Below are positions 17,555 to 24,714 of a DNA stretch of 64,000 nucleotides, piece by piece. Made by a program: the position numbers and the translations under genes. Positions within the stretch are counted from its first letter, which is position 1, and every line of letters begins with the position of its first letter. The stretch spans positions 62,001-126,000 of the forward strand of contig JAIYCV010000026.1 in the NCBI GenBank assembly GCA_027487845.1. Reading direction: 5' to 3'. The notes under the pieces are model-generated. The model saw only the letters and a program-made list of their open reading frames with translations. It had not been told where the DNA came from and did not search any database. Source of the DNA: Flammeovirgaceae bacterium. GTDB lineage: Bacteria > Bacteroidota > Bacteroidia > Cytophagales > Cyclobacteriaceae.

Positions 17555-18606
17555 TATCTATTTTGCTCTTCAGCTTTCTTCATTTCACGCGTCAAAGCGG
17601 TTTGATATCGCTTTGCATTTTTGGAATGCTCATCTAATGTGGATGCGAAGTTATGGTAGCCTGAAAAATCTTCTTTGGCGCACATATATCGATAGCTATG
17701 TACTTTGTAATTCAAGACGGCATCGATCGAAGATACTTGTGGGAGATTAATTGGGCCAGGTGGAAGCCCCGCATATTTGTAGGTGTTGTAGGGCGAATCT
17801 ATTTCTTTATGAACGTTCAATACCCTCTTCAATCCGAAATCGCCTGAAGCAAAAACTAATGTGGGATCCGCTTGTAACGGCATCCCCTTTTTTAATCGGT
17901 TGATATATAAACCTGCAATAGTGGGGGCCTCGTCTTTCTTTATGGTCTCTGCCTGAACGATGGACGCCAATATGGAAACTTCAGTGCGTGTAAAGCCAAG
18001 CTTCTCGGCCTTTGCCATTCGGTCTTTGTTCCAAAACTTTTTATACTCTGTGTTCATTCGTTCTACTATGTCCTCCGGAGAGACGTTAAAATAAACCTCG
18101 TAGGTATTGGGGATAAACATCGAGATCACATTCTCTTTTGTAAATCCTTCTTTGTTGTTGTCTATAAAATCCTCCAACGCATCGTCAAACTCATCGCCCG
18201 TAAGCCCAGTATTTTTGGTGATTTTTTCGCCCAGCTCTTTTAATAACCGCACGTTGGTAAACGTTACTTTCACAGGCTCTTGCCTTCCTGATTTCAATAC
18301 CTTAATTGCTTGCAGATTGGTCATTCCCCTCCGCAACACATACCTTCCAGGTTGAATTTGCTTATCGTACCCTGCCAGCTTGGCCAAAAAACTGAACGAC
18401 ACCATGTCGTTTACAAAATTGCCTCTGCCTAGCTCCTCTTGCACCTTACGAAACGTGAAGTCTTTCTTCACTACAAACAACCGATCTTCCCGGTCTACCA
18501 AAATATTGGGCATATACACAATTTGATATGCATAAAAAGTAAACGATATCAGCAACACCGAGAAAACCAGAAACAGGGCAACTTTTTTTAATGGCACTTC
18601 ACTCAT
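17554..18606 (-). CDS. mltG: Endolytic peptidoglycan transglycosylase MltG
   Basis: 350 aa with one N-terminal transmembrane helix (VALFLVFSVLLISFTFYAYQI) and a periplasmic YceG domain. A LysM-like start (FTFRKVQEELGRGNFV ... LQAIKVLKSGRQEPVKVTFT) precedes the catalytic part with LASIVQAET, AGLYINRLKKGMPLQADPT and SPYNTYKYAGLPPGPI. Known: MltG cleaves nascent glycan strands in the inner membrane and sets their length. It is first in the leftward operon mltG-thioesterase-brkB, a frequent order in Bacteroidota. Only ~50 bp separate it from the divergent histidine kinase. Confidence 0.92.
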   Translation of the reverse strand: MSEVPLKKVALFLVFSVLLISFTFYAYQIVYMPNILVDREDRLFVVKKDFTFRKVQEELGRGNFVNDMVSFSFLAKLAGYDKQIQPGRYVLRRGMTNLQAIKVLKSGRQEPVKVTFTNVRLLKELGEKITKNTGLTGDEFDDALEDFIDNNKEGFTKENVISMFIPNTYEVYFNVSPEDIVERMNTEYKKFWNKDRMAKAEKLGFTRTEVSILASIVQAETIKKDEAPTIAGLYINRLKKGMPLQADPTLVFASGDFGLKRVLNVHKEIDSPYNTYKYAGLPPGPINLPQVSSIDAVLNYKVHSYRYMCAKEDFSGYHNFASTLDEHSKNAKRYQTALTREMKKAEEQNR

Positions 18607-18657
18607 AACATATTTTAAGGCTTCAAATTTACGAAATTTACAGGCTGTTTCTACGGA

Positions 18658-19551
18658 TTGGTTCTGGTTAAAAAACCAATTAAGTTTGTCGAGATGCTCG
18701 TGGCTGGAATCATTGGTATTGGAATATTATGCTTCGCATTGGGTGTTTGCGTGGCATTGCTGGTGCGCGATTATATGGAAAAGCGCCAAGCGCCAGACCA
18801 TGAACATTTTGTAGATACAAGACCTCCCAAATCTTTTCAATCAAATAAAATAATGCTTGAAAAGGCATTGAAAGAGCCCACGCCAGCAAAACCACCGAGA
18901 AAAGAACTTAGCGAAAGCGAAAAAACGGCCATAGAGGACGCCATTTTTGATGAGCGGGAACGGCTAAAAAACACCATCCACGATTTTACGGTGCAGCAAC
19001 TGGTAGCAACACGTTCGCAACTTGACGATTTACTGCTATATCAAACAAGTGAAAGAGCTGAAACAATTACGCGTCATCTGCATGACGAAATAGGAAAAAC
19101 AATCGACTCACTTCGTTACCTGATTTACAACCTCCACCTCCCCATGTTTGAACTTAAAACGCTGAGCGAGTTAATCGAGGAAATGCGAATCCAGTCCAAT
19201 CGTTTTGTTCGCTTTAAAATCTATACCAAAGAAATTTGCGAGGAAAACCGCTTTCCACTTACTACCAAGCAGAAAGAAGAACTGTATATGATCATTCAAG
19301 AATCGCTGCAAAACTCCATTAAATATTCAGATGGAGGCCAATTTCATATTTTGCTAGACTGGACGGCAGGCCTTGTGCTGACCACAGAAGACTTTGGCTT
19401 TGGCCTGCGGATGATAACTAAGTTGGGAAGCGGCATTTTGTCCATGAAGGCGAGGGCAGAATCAATAGGAGCAACATTTAACATAGATGCATATAAAAAA
19501 CAAGGCACCTTGGTAACCGTTAAATTACCCGCTAAAGAAGCCCGTTTCTAA
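18658..19551 (+). CDS. Membrane-anchored sensor histidine kinase (HisKA_3/NarX-like)
   Basis: 297 aa from a TTG at 18658; an ATG at 18694 is an alternative start just before the single transmembrane helix (LVAGIIGIGILCFALGV). There is no recognisable sensor domain, only a ~90-aa linker. The phosphoacceptor candidate is His ~142 in RHLHDEIGKTIDSL. The ATPase domain shows an N box (QESLQNSIKYS) and a G1 box (EDFGFGL). The family usually partners LuxR-type regulators. Just such a regulator lies tail-to-tail, overlapping the 3' end by 20 bp. The pair is therefore probably cognate but separately transcribed. The signal is unknown. Confidence 0.82.
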   Translation: MVLVKKPIKFVEMLVAGIIGIGILCFALGVCVALLVRDYMEKRQAPDHEHFVDTRPPKSFQSNKIMLEKALKEPTPAKPPRKELSESEKTAIEDAIFDERERLKNTIHDFTVQQLVATRSQLDDLLLYQTSERAETITRHLHDEIGKTIDSLRYLIYNLHLPMFELKTLSELIEEMRIQSNRFVRFKIYTKEICEENRFPLTTKQKEELYMIIQESLQNSIKYSDGGQFHILLDWTAGLVLTTEDFGFGLRMITKLGSGILSMKARAESIGATFNIDAYKKQGTLVTVKLPAKEARF

Positions 19552-20167
19552 ACGCATAGGCAACTAGTTCAGCACTTGTTTTCGTGTCGGTTTGCTTCAT
19601 CATACGCTTTCGGTAGGTCTCTACCGAGGTGGATTCTAGGTGCACGTAATCCGCGATTTCTTTTGATGAAAGCCCCTTACTAAGAAATTCTAATATGCCC
19701 AGCTCTTTGGGGCTAAACTCAGCAGACCCACCTTTATGCGCATCAAAAGCATGCTTGTCCAGCAATGCCTTCACTTCGCCATCAAAATAGGTGCCACCAT
19801 CTAAAATTTTTTGAATCGCTTCTCTAAATAGTGGTTTGCAGAAGTCCCTTTTTAACAAAATACCTTGCACGCCCGCATACGCAAAATCGAGCAACGTAGG
19901 TTCTTCGCCAAAACTGGTAATACCCAGTATTTTGATATGCGGCTGCTGGCTGCGCAAAAGCCGAATTAGCCGTATGCCACTGCCCGGTGGCAAGCGGGCA
20001 TCTATTGCTGCTGCCTGCAACACATCACCCTTGCTTATTTCAAGTGCTTCTTGCTCGCTATAAGCACATAACACCCTAACGCTGGGTAAATCCAATGCCT
20101 CAGCCATTTGATCACAGAAAAAAACATGGTCATCTACCACTAAAATATTAACGTTTTTGCCGCCCAT
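19532..20167 (-). CDS. LuxR/NarL-family response regulator
   Basis: 211 aa. Receiver domain: acidic pocket VVDDH, phosphoacceptor Asp ~56 (AAIDARLPPG) and conserved Lys ~106 (ILLKRD). C-terminal LuxR-type helix-turn-helix (~145-211): SPKELGILEFLSKGLSSKEIA ... SVETYRKRMMKQ. The first residues are slightly unusual, but ATG at 20167 gives a normal receiver start. It overlaps the convergent kinase gene by 20 bp. A -7 element and a GGGACA half-site array lie directly upstream, suggesting autoregulation. Confidence 0.9.
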   Translation of the reverse strand: MGGKNVNILVVDDHVFFCDQMAEALDLPSVRVLCAYSEQEALEISKGDVLQAAAIDARLPPGSGIRLIRLLRSQQPHIKILGITSFGEEPTLLDFAYAGVQGILLKRDFCKPLFREAIQKILDGGTYFDGEVKALLDKHAFDAHKGGSAEFSPKELGILEFLSKGLSSKEIADYVHLESTSVETYRKRMMKQTDTKTSAELVAYAFRNGLL

Positions 20168-20180
20168 ATCAGTTTTTTAT

Positions 20181-20188
20181 CAAAAATA
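20181..20188 (-). promoter_or_regulatory. Candidate -7 element of the response regulator gene
   Basis: On the minus strand this reads TATTTTTG, matching TAnnTTTG, 14 bp upstream of the regulator start codon. No good -33 TTTG occurs at the usual distance, which fits an activator-dependent promoter. Confidence 0.45.
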
Positions 20189-20199
20189 TACCAAAAACA

Positions 20200-20230
20200 G
20201 GACAAGTTGTATGTCCCATTTATGGGACAA
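20200..20230. promoter_or_regulatory. GGGACA half-site array, including an 18-bp palindrome
   Basis: GGACA (20200-20204), TGTCCC (20212-20217) and GGGACA (20224-20229) form two nested inverted repeats. TGTCCCAT-TT-ATGGGACA (20212-20229) is perfect over 8-bp arms. The array lies 12-42 bp upstream of the response regulator's -7 element, where an activator would bind. It could also serve the rightward lipoprotein gene. Confidence 0.55.
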
Positions 20231-20322
20231 TGCTTGGAAGAGTGAAAATATCCGTTTAGGTTGTATCAAGGTTTCTGCGCAGGGGCTGATAAATGAAATT
20301 TAAATGACAAAACAATAATTCC

Positions 20323-21621
20323 ATGAAACAAAAAATACCTGTTCCACATTTTGGGTCGCGGCTAAGAAAGTTGAGACCACTGATTTTTAAAACGGCACTT
20401 GTGTGCCTGCTAGCTGTATTTGCCGAAAGCTGCACTTACAACGATTTGAATCGAGAAATTGCCCCAACGCGTATAAAAACTGTTGAAGGTGCAATTGAAG
20501 ATCAATTGTCGGCCAAGTTTTCAATACTGCTAAATGATGCACTGCAATACAAAGAAGTGCGTCAGTTTTTAAAAGACGAGGTGACAAAAAAGATTGATGA
20601 TGATTTTGACATCCTTTATGCCGCTGTAAGAAATCAAAGCCTATCTGTAAAAAGCGCAGATGGCATTTTAAAAACAACTACCTTTGAGGGTATCCTGCTA
20701 AAAGGTGCTAACAAAAGTACGGGTCGCACCGATGCAGAAAGCTTGTTTATTGATTCGCTATTCAGCTACCTTCCTACCATTCAAATAGCATTTCCAGAAA
20801 CGTCCAAAAACTCACCTCTTACTTGGAATGTGGGCGAAACAGTGCCCTACGTAACGATTGTTGAATCTGATAATGACGAAGCCACTACAAAGAAGCTACC
20901 AGCTATAACACCTGCTGGCAACCACATTGAAATTGATGCAAATGTAATTCCCAACGAATTTTATGCAGTGGTGGGCAAGAGCGAACGCATTATTGCAATT
21001 AAAAACACCGATAACTCCACTCAAAATAAAACAGCGCGAGTTATTTGCCAACGAGTATTCCAAGATGACGACTATACGTACTACAGATCATCATGTGGTG
21101 GTGGCGGAGGTGGAGGTGGTGGCACTGGCGGTGGCGGAAGCACGCAACCCACTTGTAGAACGTATGGTGTGAATGAGTTTCTAACACAAATAAACGTACC
21201 CGATATCTCTTCTATTGAATCCTGGGCTAAAGGAGCACCCGAATTGAAGCTTCAAATTAAAACAGCGAACGCTAGTGGGTCTCAAATTGACATATTTGCT
21301 ACGGGCCAACTTGATGCACCACGTAGAGCTGGGATCGCGAATAGTAATTGGTGGGATCTCACAGATATTGATATGTTCCAGTGGTCTCAGACTTTTACTA
21401 CAGGTGCAGTAGTATACCTTTGGACTGAGATTGATGGAGGTGATTTAGTTACCGTTACAATAGCTTATTCTCCGCCAAATAGTGGTCTTACGGTGACGCT
21501 AAATTTTAAAATAGGTGATGGTGATGATCAATGTGGTTGGAGGACACTTCAACTTACAGAGTGTGGAAACCAGTTCTCCACCGGTACAATAAATTGGCGC
21601 AGTAGATATTTTAGATACTAG
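20323..21621 (+). CDS. Putative lipoprotein with central polyglycine linker
   Basis: 432 aa, family not recognised. The N terminus is basic, then hydrophobic (FKTALVCLLAVFAESC), with a weak lipobox at Cys ~37. Residues ~40-255 form one mixed domain. A linker follows, bounded by cysteines: a run of nine glycines, then TGGGGS (~260-275). The C-terminal domain (~280-432) is beta-rich with several Trp and paired Cys. Expressed as part of a locus with the downstream barrel protein: an 11-bp terminator hairpin sits between them, so most transcripts may stop here. Probably exposed at the outer membrane (inference). Confidence 0.7.
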   Translation: MKQKIPVPHFGSRLRKLRPLIFKTALVCLLAVFAESCTYNDLNREIAPTRIKTVEGAIEDQLSAKFSILLNDALQYKEVRQFLKDEVTKKIDDDFDILYAAVRNQSLSVKSADGILKTTTFEGILLKGANKSTGRTDAESLFIDSLFSYLPTIQIAFPETSKNSPLTWNVGETVPYVTIVESDNDEATTKKLPAITPAGNHIEIDANVIPNEFYAVVGKSERIIAIKNTDNSTQNKTARVICQRVFQDDDYTYYRSSCGGGGGGGGGTGGGGSTQPTCRTYGVNEFLTQINVPDISSIESWAKGAPELKLQIKTANASGSQIDIFATGQLDAPRRAGIANSNWWDLTDIDMFQWSQTFTTGAVVYLWTEIDGGDLVTVTIAYSPPNSGLTVTLNFKIGDGDDQCGWRTLQLTECGNQFSTGTINWRSRYFRY

Positions 21622-21640
21622 TAAACATTATCTTTCCACT

Positions 21641-21677
21641 AAGACCCTTATTAGGATAAGGGTCTTAATTTCTTTTT
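21641..21677 (+). terminator. Strong hairpin terminator between lipoprotein and barrel genes
   Basis: AAGACCCTTAT (21641-21651), loop TAGG, ATAAGGGTCTT (21656-21666): a perfect 11-bp stem followed by AATTTCTTTTT. The T tract ends 1 bp before the ATG at 21679. Confidence 0.85.
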
Positions 21678-21678
21678 A

Positions 21679-23127
21679 ATGTATAGAAAACTTTCATTTT
21701 TAATTATCTGGCTCAATATCTTTACTTTTTCTTTTGCTCAACCAAGCAAAAATGGATTTCAATTGTTCTTCGGTGTCAATGCCCCCCAACAATTTAAAGT
21801 GCAGCGTACGTTTGTTAATGACAGCACTACCGTCTATTTGAAGCAAAACACCGAAGAGCGAGAATCGATCGGAGTATCTTACCATAGAACTATTAACAAT
21901 AGGTTTAAATTGTTTTCCCAGGTTTTAGTTTATGGAAGTTATACCGGCACAAACGTTTATGTTACCAGATATATAAGTGGCATAAAATACAAGTTATCAA
22001 ATACGCTTGAACCTTATTATAGCTTTTTGAACTTCAATAACCTTAATGGAATTTCTTATAATCTGGGTCGGTATGTTGAAATATCAGGGGGATTGGGTGT
22101 TAATATTCGAAATCAACGATATAAGAATCATGACTTTTTTAGAAAAGGTGGAGGAGCGACCCCTATTGTAGATGACATTGCTACCCCTTTAAGCGAAGAT
22201 GTTATTAATAAAATAAACCTCAATTTCGGGTACAGTGTTTCCCTTCACCTCAAAAGGCTATACAAGCATTTCAATGGTCTTTATTTAACCGCTCGTTATC
22301 AAGAGAGCCTTATCAACGAGTCAAAAGGTTTTGAATACGCGGGTGCAAAATACACTCTAAATGGGCGAACTTCCAGTTATAGCCTAGATCTGGGCTATCG
22401 CTTTGTTGCGCGCAGGGAAAAAATAGCAGATACCAAAGAGGAAAACTTGAGAAACGCCATCACTGCCTCACTACCCAAACCTAAGAATAGCTTTACAATT
22501 TTCGGAGGCGTTAATGGGTTTGAGTATGCCAATCAAAACAGCTTTGATATTTTAGCGAATCTGAATGATTCAACGCAGATAAGAAGTGCTGGCACGGGTA
22601 ATTTTGGTCATGGGGGGATAACGTATTCGGGTAATCTTTACAAAAGGCTTTCATTTTACAGCCAATTATTGGTTCAAGCGTATTTCACACAGCTTCAATT
22701 GCAAGCTACTCGGACTGTTATTTTTTCTGGTGGCTTTGGACGTCAGGGTACCAGCACTCTATTGCGCTATGAGTTCGTCAATTTCAATAACAGCAATGGC
22801 CTCGCTTTTAAAATTCATAAGTACTTTAGCATTTCCGGTGGCATTGGGCTAACTTATAAAGCAAAGTTTTATGAATTTAATCCCAATGACGTGGCCGCGA
22901 ACGTCCGCGATGTGGCGGCAACATTGAACAGCAGCATCTTTCGTCAATGGGATGCCAACGCTGGGTACGCCTTCATCTTTCATTTAGAGGAGTTTCAAGC
23001 AGCGCTGCGCTTTCATAAAAACCTGAGCAATGAATGGAACCCTTTTGAATATCGAGGCAAGACCTATCAATTGCCAGGCGTATTTGATGGGATTTACTTT
23101 GATGTAGGATATCGGTTTTCTTGGTAA
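21679..23127 (+). CDS. Exported protein made of two homologous barrel-like halves
   Basis: 482 aa with signal peptide (RKLSFLIIWLNIFTFSFAQ). Residues ~22-245 and ~260-482 are two versions of the same domain, readable side by side: NGFQLFFGVN / NSFTIFGGVN, YYSFLNFNNLNGISYNLGRY / RYEFVNFNNSNGLAFKIHKY, EISGGLGVNIRNQRY / SISGGIGLTYKAKFY, KGFEYAGAKYTLNG / NPFEYRGKTYQLPG, YSLDLGYRF / IYFDVGYRF. Alternating hydrophobic strands and a terminal aromatic (FSW) suggest outer-membrane beta strands. It is not a recognised porin family. Function unknown. It directly follows the glycine-rich lipoprotein and is terminated by a hairpin at 23210. Confidence 0.75.
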   Translation: MYRKLSFLIIWLNIFTFSFAQPSKNGFQLFFGVNAPQQFKVQRTFVNDSTTVYLKQNTEERESIGVSYHRTINNRFKLFSQVLVYGSYTGTNVYVTRYISGIKYKLSNTLEPYYSFLNFNNLNGISYNLGRYVEISGGLGVNIRNQRYKNHDFFRKGGGATPIVDDIATPLSEDVINKINLNFGYSVSLHLKRLYKHFNGLYLTARYQESLINESKGFEYAGAKYTLNGRTSSYSLDLGYRFVARREKIADTKEENLRNAITASLPKPKNSFTIFGGVNGFEYANQNSFDILANLNDSTQIRSAGTGNFGHGGITYSGNLYKRLSFYSQLLVQAYFTQLQLQATRTVIFSGGFGRQGTSTLLRYEFVNFNNSNGLAFKIHKYFSISGGIGLTYKAKFYEFNPNDVAANVRDVAATLNSSIFRQWDANAGYAFIFHLEEFQAALRFHKNLSNEWNPFEYRGKTYQLPGVFDGIYFDVGYRFSW

Positions 23128-23209
23128 AATTTGCTTATCGATCTTTCGAGAGGAGCGGCATTGGCGTCCGGCAAGCATTCAAAAATACAAAGCGATTCGC
23201 ACGCCATCG

Positions 23210-23237
23210 AAAACCTTCAATTTGAAAGAGGTTTTTT
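23210..23237 (+). terminator. Rho-independent terminator
   Basis: AAAACCT and AGGTTTT form a 7-bp stem around a 12-nt, partly self-pairing loop, followed by TT, about 80 bp after the barrel gene. Confidence 0.6.
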
Positions 23238-23336
23238 GATTGCTATCGGGGCATAACGCACTTCAAAGATGTGATGACGCTTAATTCGCGAGTAACTTCC
23301 ATTCTTTCCAGCGGCTGTTGTTATCTTGCATGCGTT

Positions 23337-23966
23337 ATGCCCGCTGAATTTTTAAAAATCCATCCGCTCAATCCAGAGCCACGAAAAATAAATCGTGCGT
23401 GTGAAATATTAAACAATAGCGGTATTATCATCTACCCTACTGACACAATTTATGGCATCGGCTGCGATTTAATGAACCGAAGAGCGGTAGAACGGCTTTG
23501 CCAAATTCTTAAGCTAAAGCCACAAAAACTAAACCTGTCATTTATTTGCCACGACCTCAGTCACATCTCCGAATACGTAAAACGATTAGAAACACACGAG
23601 TTCAAAATTCTCAAAAAAGCACTGCCAGGGGCATTTACGTTTATTTTTGAAAGCAGTACTAAAGTTCCAAAAATTTTAGATGTGAATAAGAAAACGGTAG
23701 GCATACGAATTCCAGACCATAAAATCCCGTTGGCACTGGTGCAATCATTGGGCAACCCGTTGATCACTTCGTCCATTAAGGACGAAGATACCATCTTAGA
23801 GTATACCACTGCCCCTGAAGAAATCTATGAGGACTTTAAAAACAAAGTGGATTTGATTATCGATGGCGGGGCGGGCGGCAACGTGCCTTCAACTATTGTA
23901 GACTTTACATCGGGCGAACCAGTTGTCACTCGGGAAGGACTAGGTGATTTTGAAGTTTTTAGATAA
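23337..23966 (+). CDS. YrdC/Sua5-domain protein, YciO-like
   Basis: ATG at 23337 is chosen ([20 protein letters not shown]); the ORF extends upstream to 23271 but adds an unconvincing segment. 209 aa with a single YrdC fold: [52 protein letters not shown] and NPLITSSI. The last four lines match YciO more closely than TsaC/Sua5. The KxR motif region reads LKPQKLN. Known: TsaC/Sua5 make threonylcarbamoyl-AMP for tRNA t6A; YciO has a weaker or different role. Inference: RNA- or nucleotide-binding YciO-type protein. The WbqC gene starts 3 bp after the stop. Confidence 0.8.
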   Translation: MPAEFLKIHPLNPEPRKINRACEILNNSGIIIYPTDTIYGIGCDLMNRRAVERLCQILKLKPQKLNLSFICHDLSHISEYVKRLETHEFKILKKALPGAFTFIFESSTKVPKILDVNKKTVGIRIPDHKIPLALVQSLGNPLITSSIKDEDTILEYTTAPEEIYEDFKNKVDLIIDGGAGGNVPSTIVDFTSGEPVVTREGLGDFEVFR

Positions 23967-23969
23967 TTG

Positions 23970-24617
23970 ATGCCAACGCCTAATTCCATCCTTATCGAGT
24001 TGCACTACTTGCCATCGCTCGAGTTCTTTTGCGCCCTTATCGGGAGGGAACATCTTATTTTAGAAACGCAGGAGCATTACGAAAAACAGAGTTACCGCAA
24101 CCGATGCTACATTAACACAGACAAAGGCATTCAATTACTCACCGTGCCTGTTAGTAAGCCAGCCAGCAAAATTCCTTCAAAAGATGTGCGTATCGACTAC
24201 CAAACCAATTGGCAAAACATTCACTGGCGCACTATCCAATCTGCCTACGCAAAAGCACCTTTTTTTGAACACTACTCTGAAAGTTTGAAAAAAATAATTT
24301 TCCAAGATCAGGAGTTTCTTCTTGACCTTAATAAGAATTTGCTGTCATTCTGTCTGAAAAGTTTAAAGCTAAACTTCTCAATTTCGGAAAGTGTGTCTTA
24401 TGAAAAAGAAGTTTCCAATGAAATTCTCGATTTGCGATCAGCAATTAATGCTAAAAACAAAGGAAATGACTCATCAATCTATCAAAGCAAAGACTATTAT
24501 CAGGTTTTTGGCAATGCATTTGTAAGCAACCTCTCGCTGATTGATCTTTTATTTTGTGCCGGACCTGACTCGCTGCGAATACTCAAAGCCTCACAAAAAT
24601 TAGATTTGAACAAATAA
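23970..24617 (+). CDS. WbqC-like family protein
   Basis: 215 aa from ATG 23970 (an adjacent TTG at 23967 is less likely). Family features are IELHYLPSLEFFCALIG near the start, KQSYRNRCYINTDKGIQLL, and the His/Tyr-rich core NIHWRTIQSAYAKAPFFEHY. The WbqC family is found near O-antigen and lipoprotein genes and is only loosely linked to glycan modification; the reaction is unknown. Translation is probably coupled to the YciO-like gene. Confidence 0.85.
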   Translation: MPTPNSILIELHYLPSLEFFCALIGREHLILETQEHYEKQSYRNRCYINTDKGIQLLTVPVSKPASKIPSKDVRIDYQTNWQNIHWRTIQSAYAKAPFFEHYSESLKKIIFQDQEFLLDLNKNLLSFCLKSLKLNFSISESVSYEKEVSNEILDLRSAINAKNKGNDSSIYQSKDYYQVFGNAFVSNLSLIDLLFCAGPDSLRILKASQKLDLNK

Positions 24618-24642
24618 AATTAGGTCGGTGTTTGTGAAGCAA

Positions 24643-24650
24643 TATCTTTG
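24643..24650 (+). promoter_or_regulatory. Candidate -7 element of clpC
   Basis: TATCTTTG matches TAnnTTTG. No clear -33 TTTG is found at 19-20 bp. It lies immediately upstream of the AACGAAAA palindrome. Confidence 0.45.
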
Positions 24651-24668
24651 AACGAAAAAATTTTCGTT
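24651..24668. promoter_or_regulatory. 18-bp palindrome in the clpC leader
   Basis: AACGAAAA-AA-TTTTCGTT: perfect 8-bp arms with a 2-bp centre, touching the -7 element and covering the predicted transcription start. Candidate operator for stress control of clpC. Confidence 0.5.
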
Positions 24669-24714
24669 AGAGTAATTTAAATCATTGTTAAACTTTACAT
24701 TTACAATACTCAAA

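Noticed and set aside
21095-21145. Polyglycine-coding GGTGGCGGA repeats as a frameshift or misassembly site
   Set aside because: The reading frame stays open and domain-like on both sides, so it is most simply a linker.
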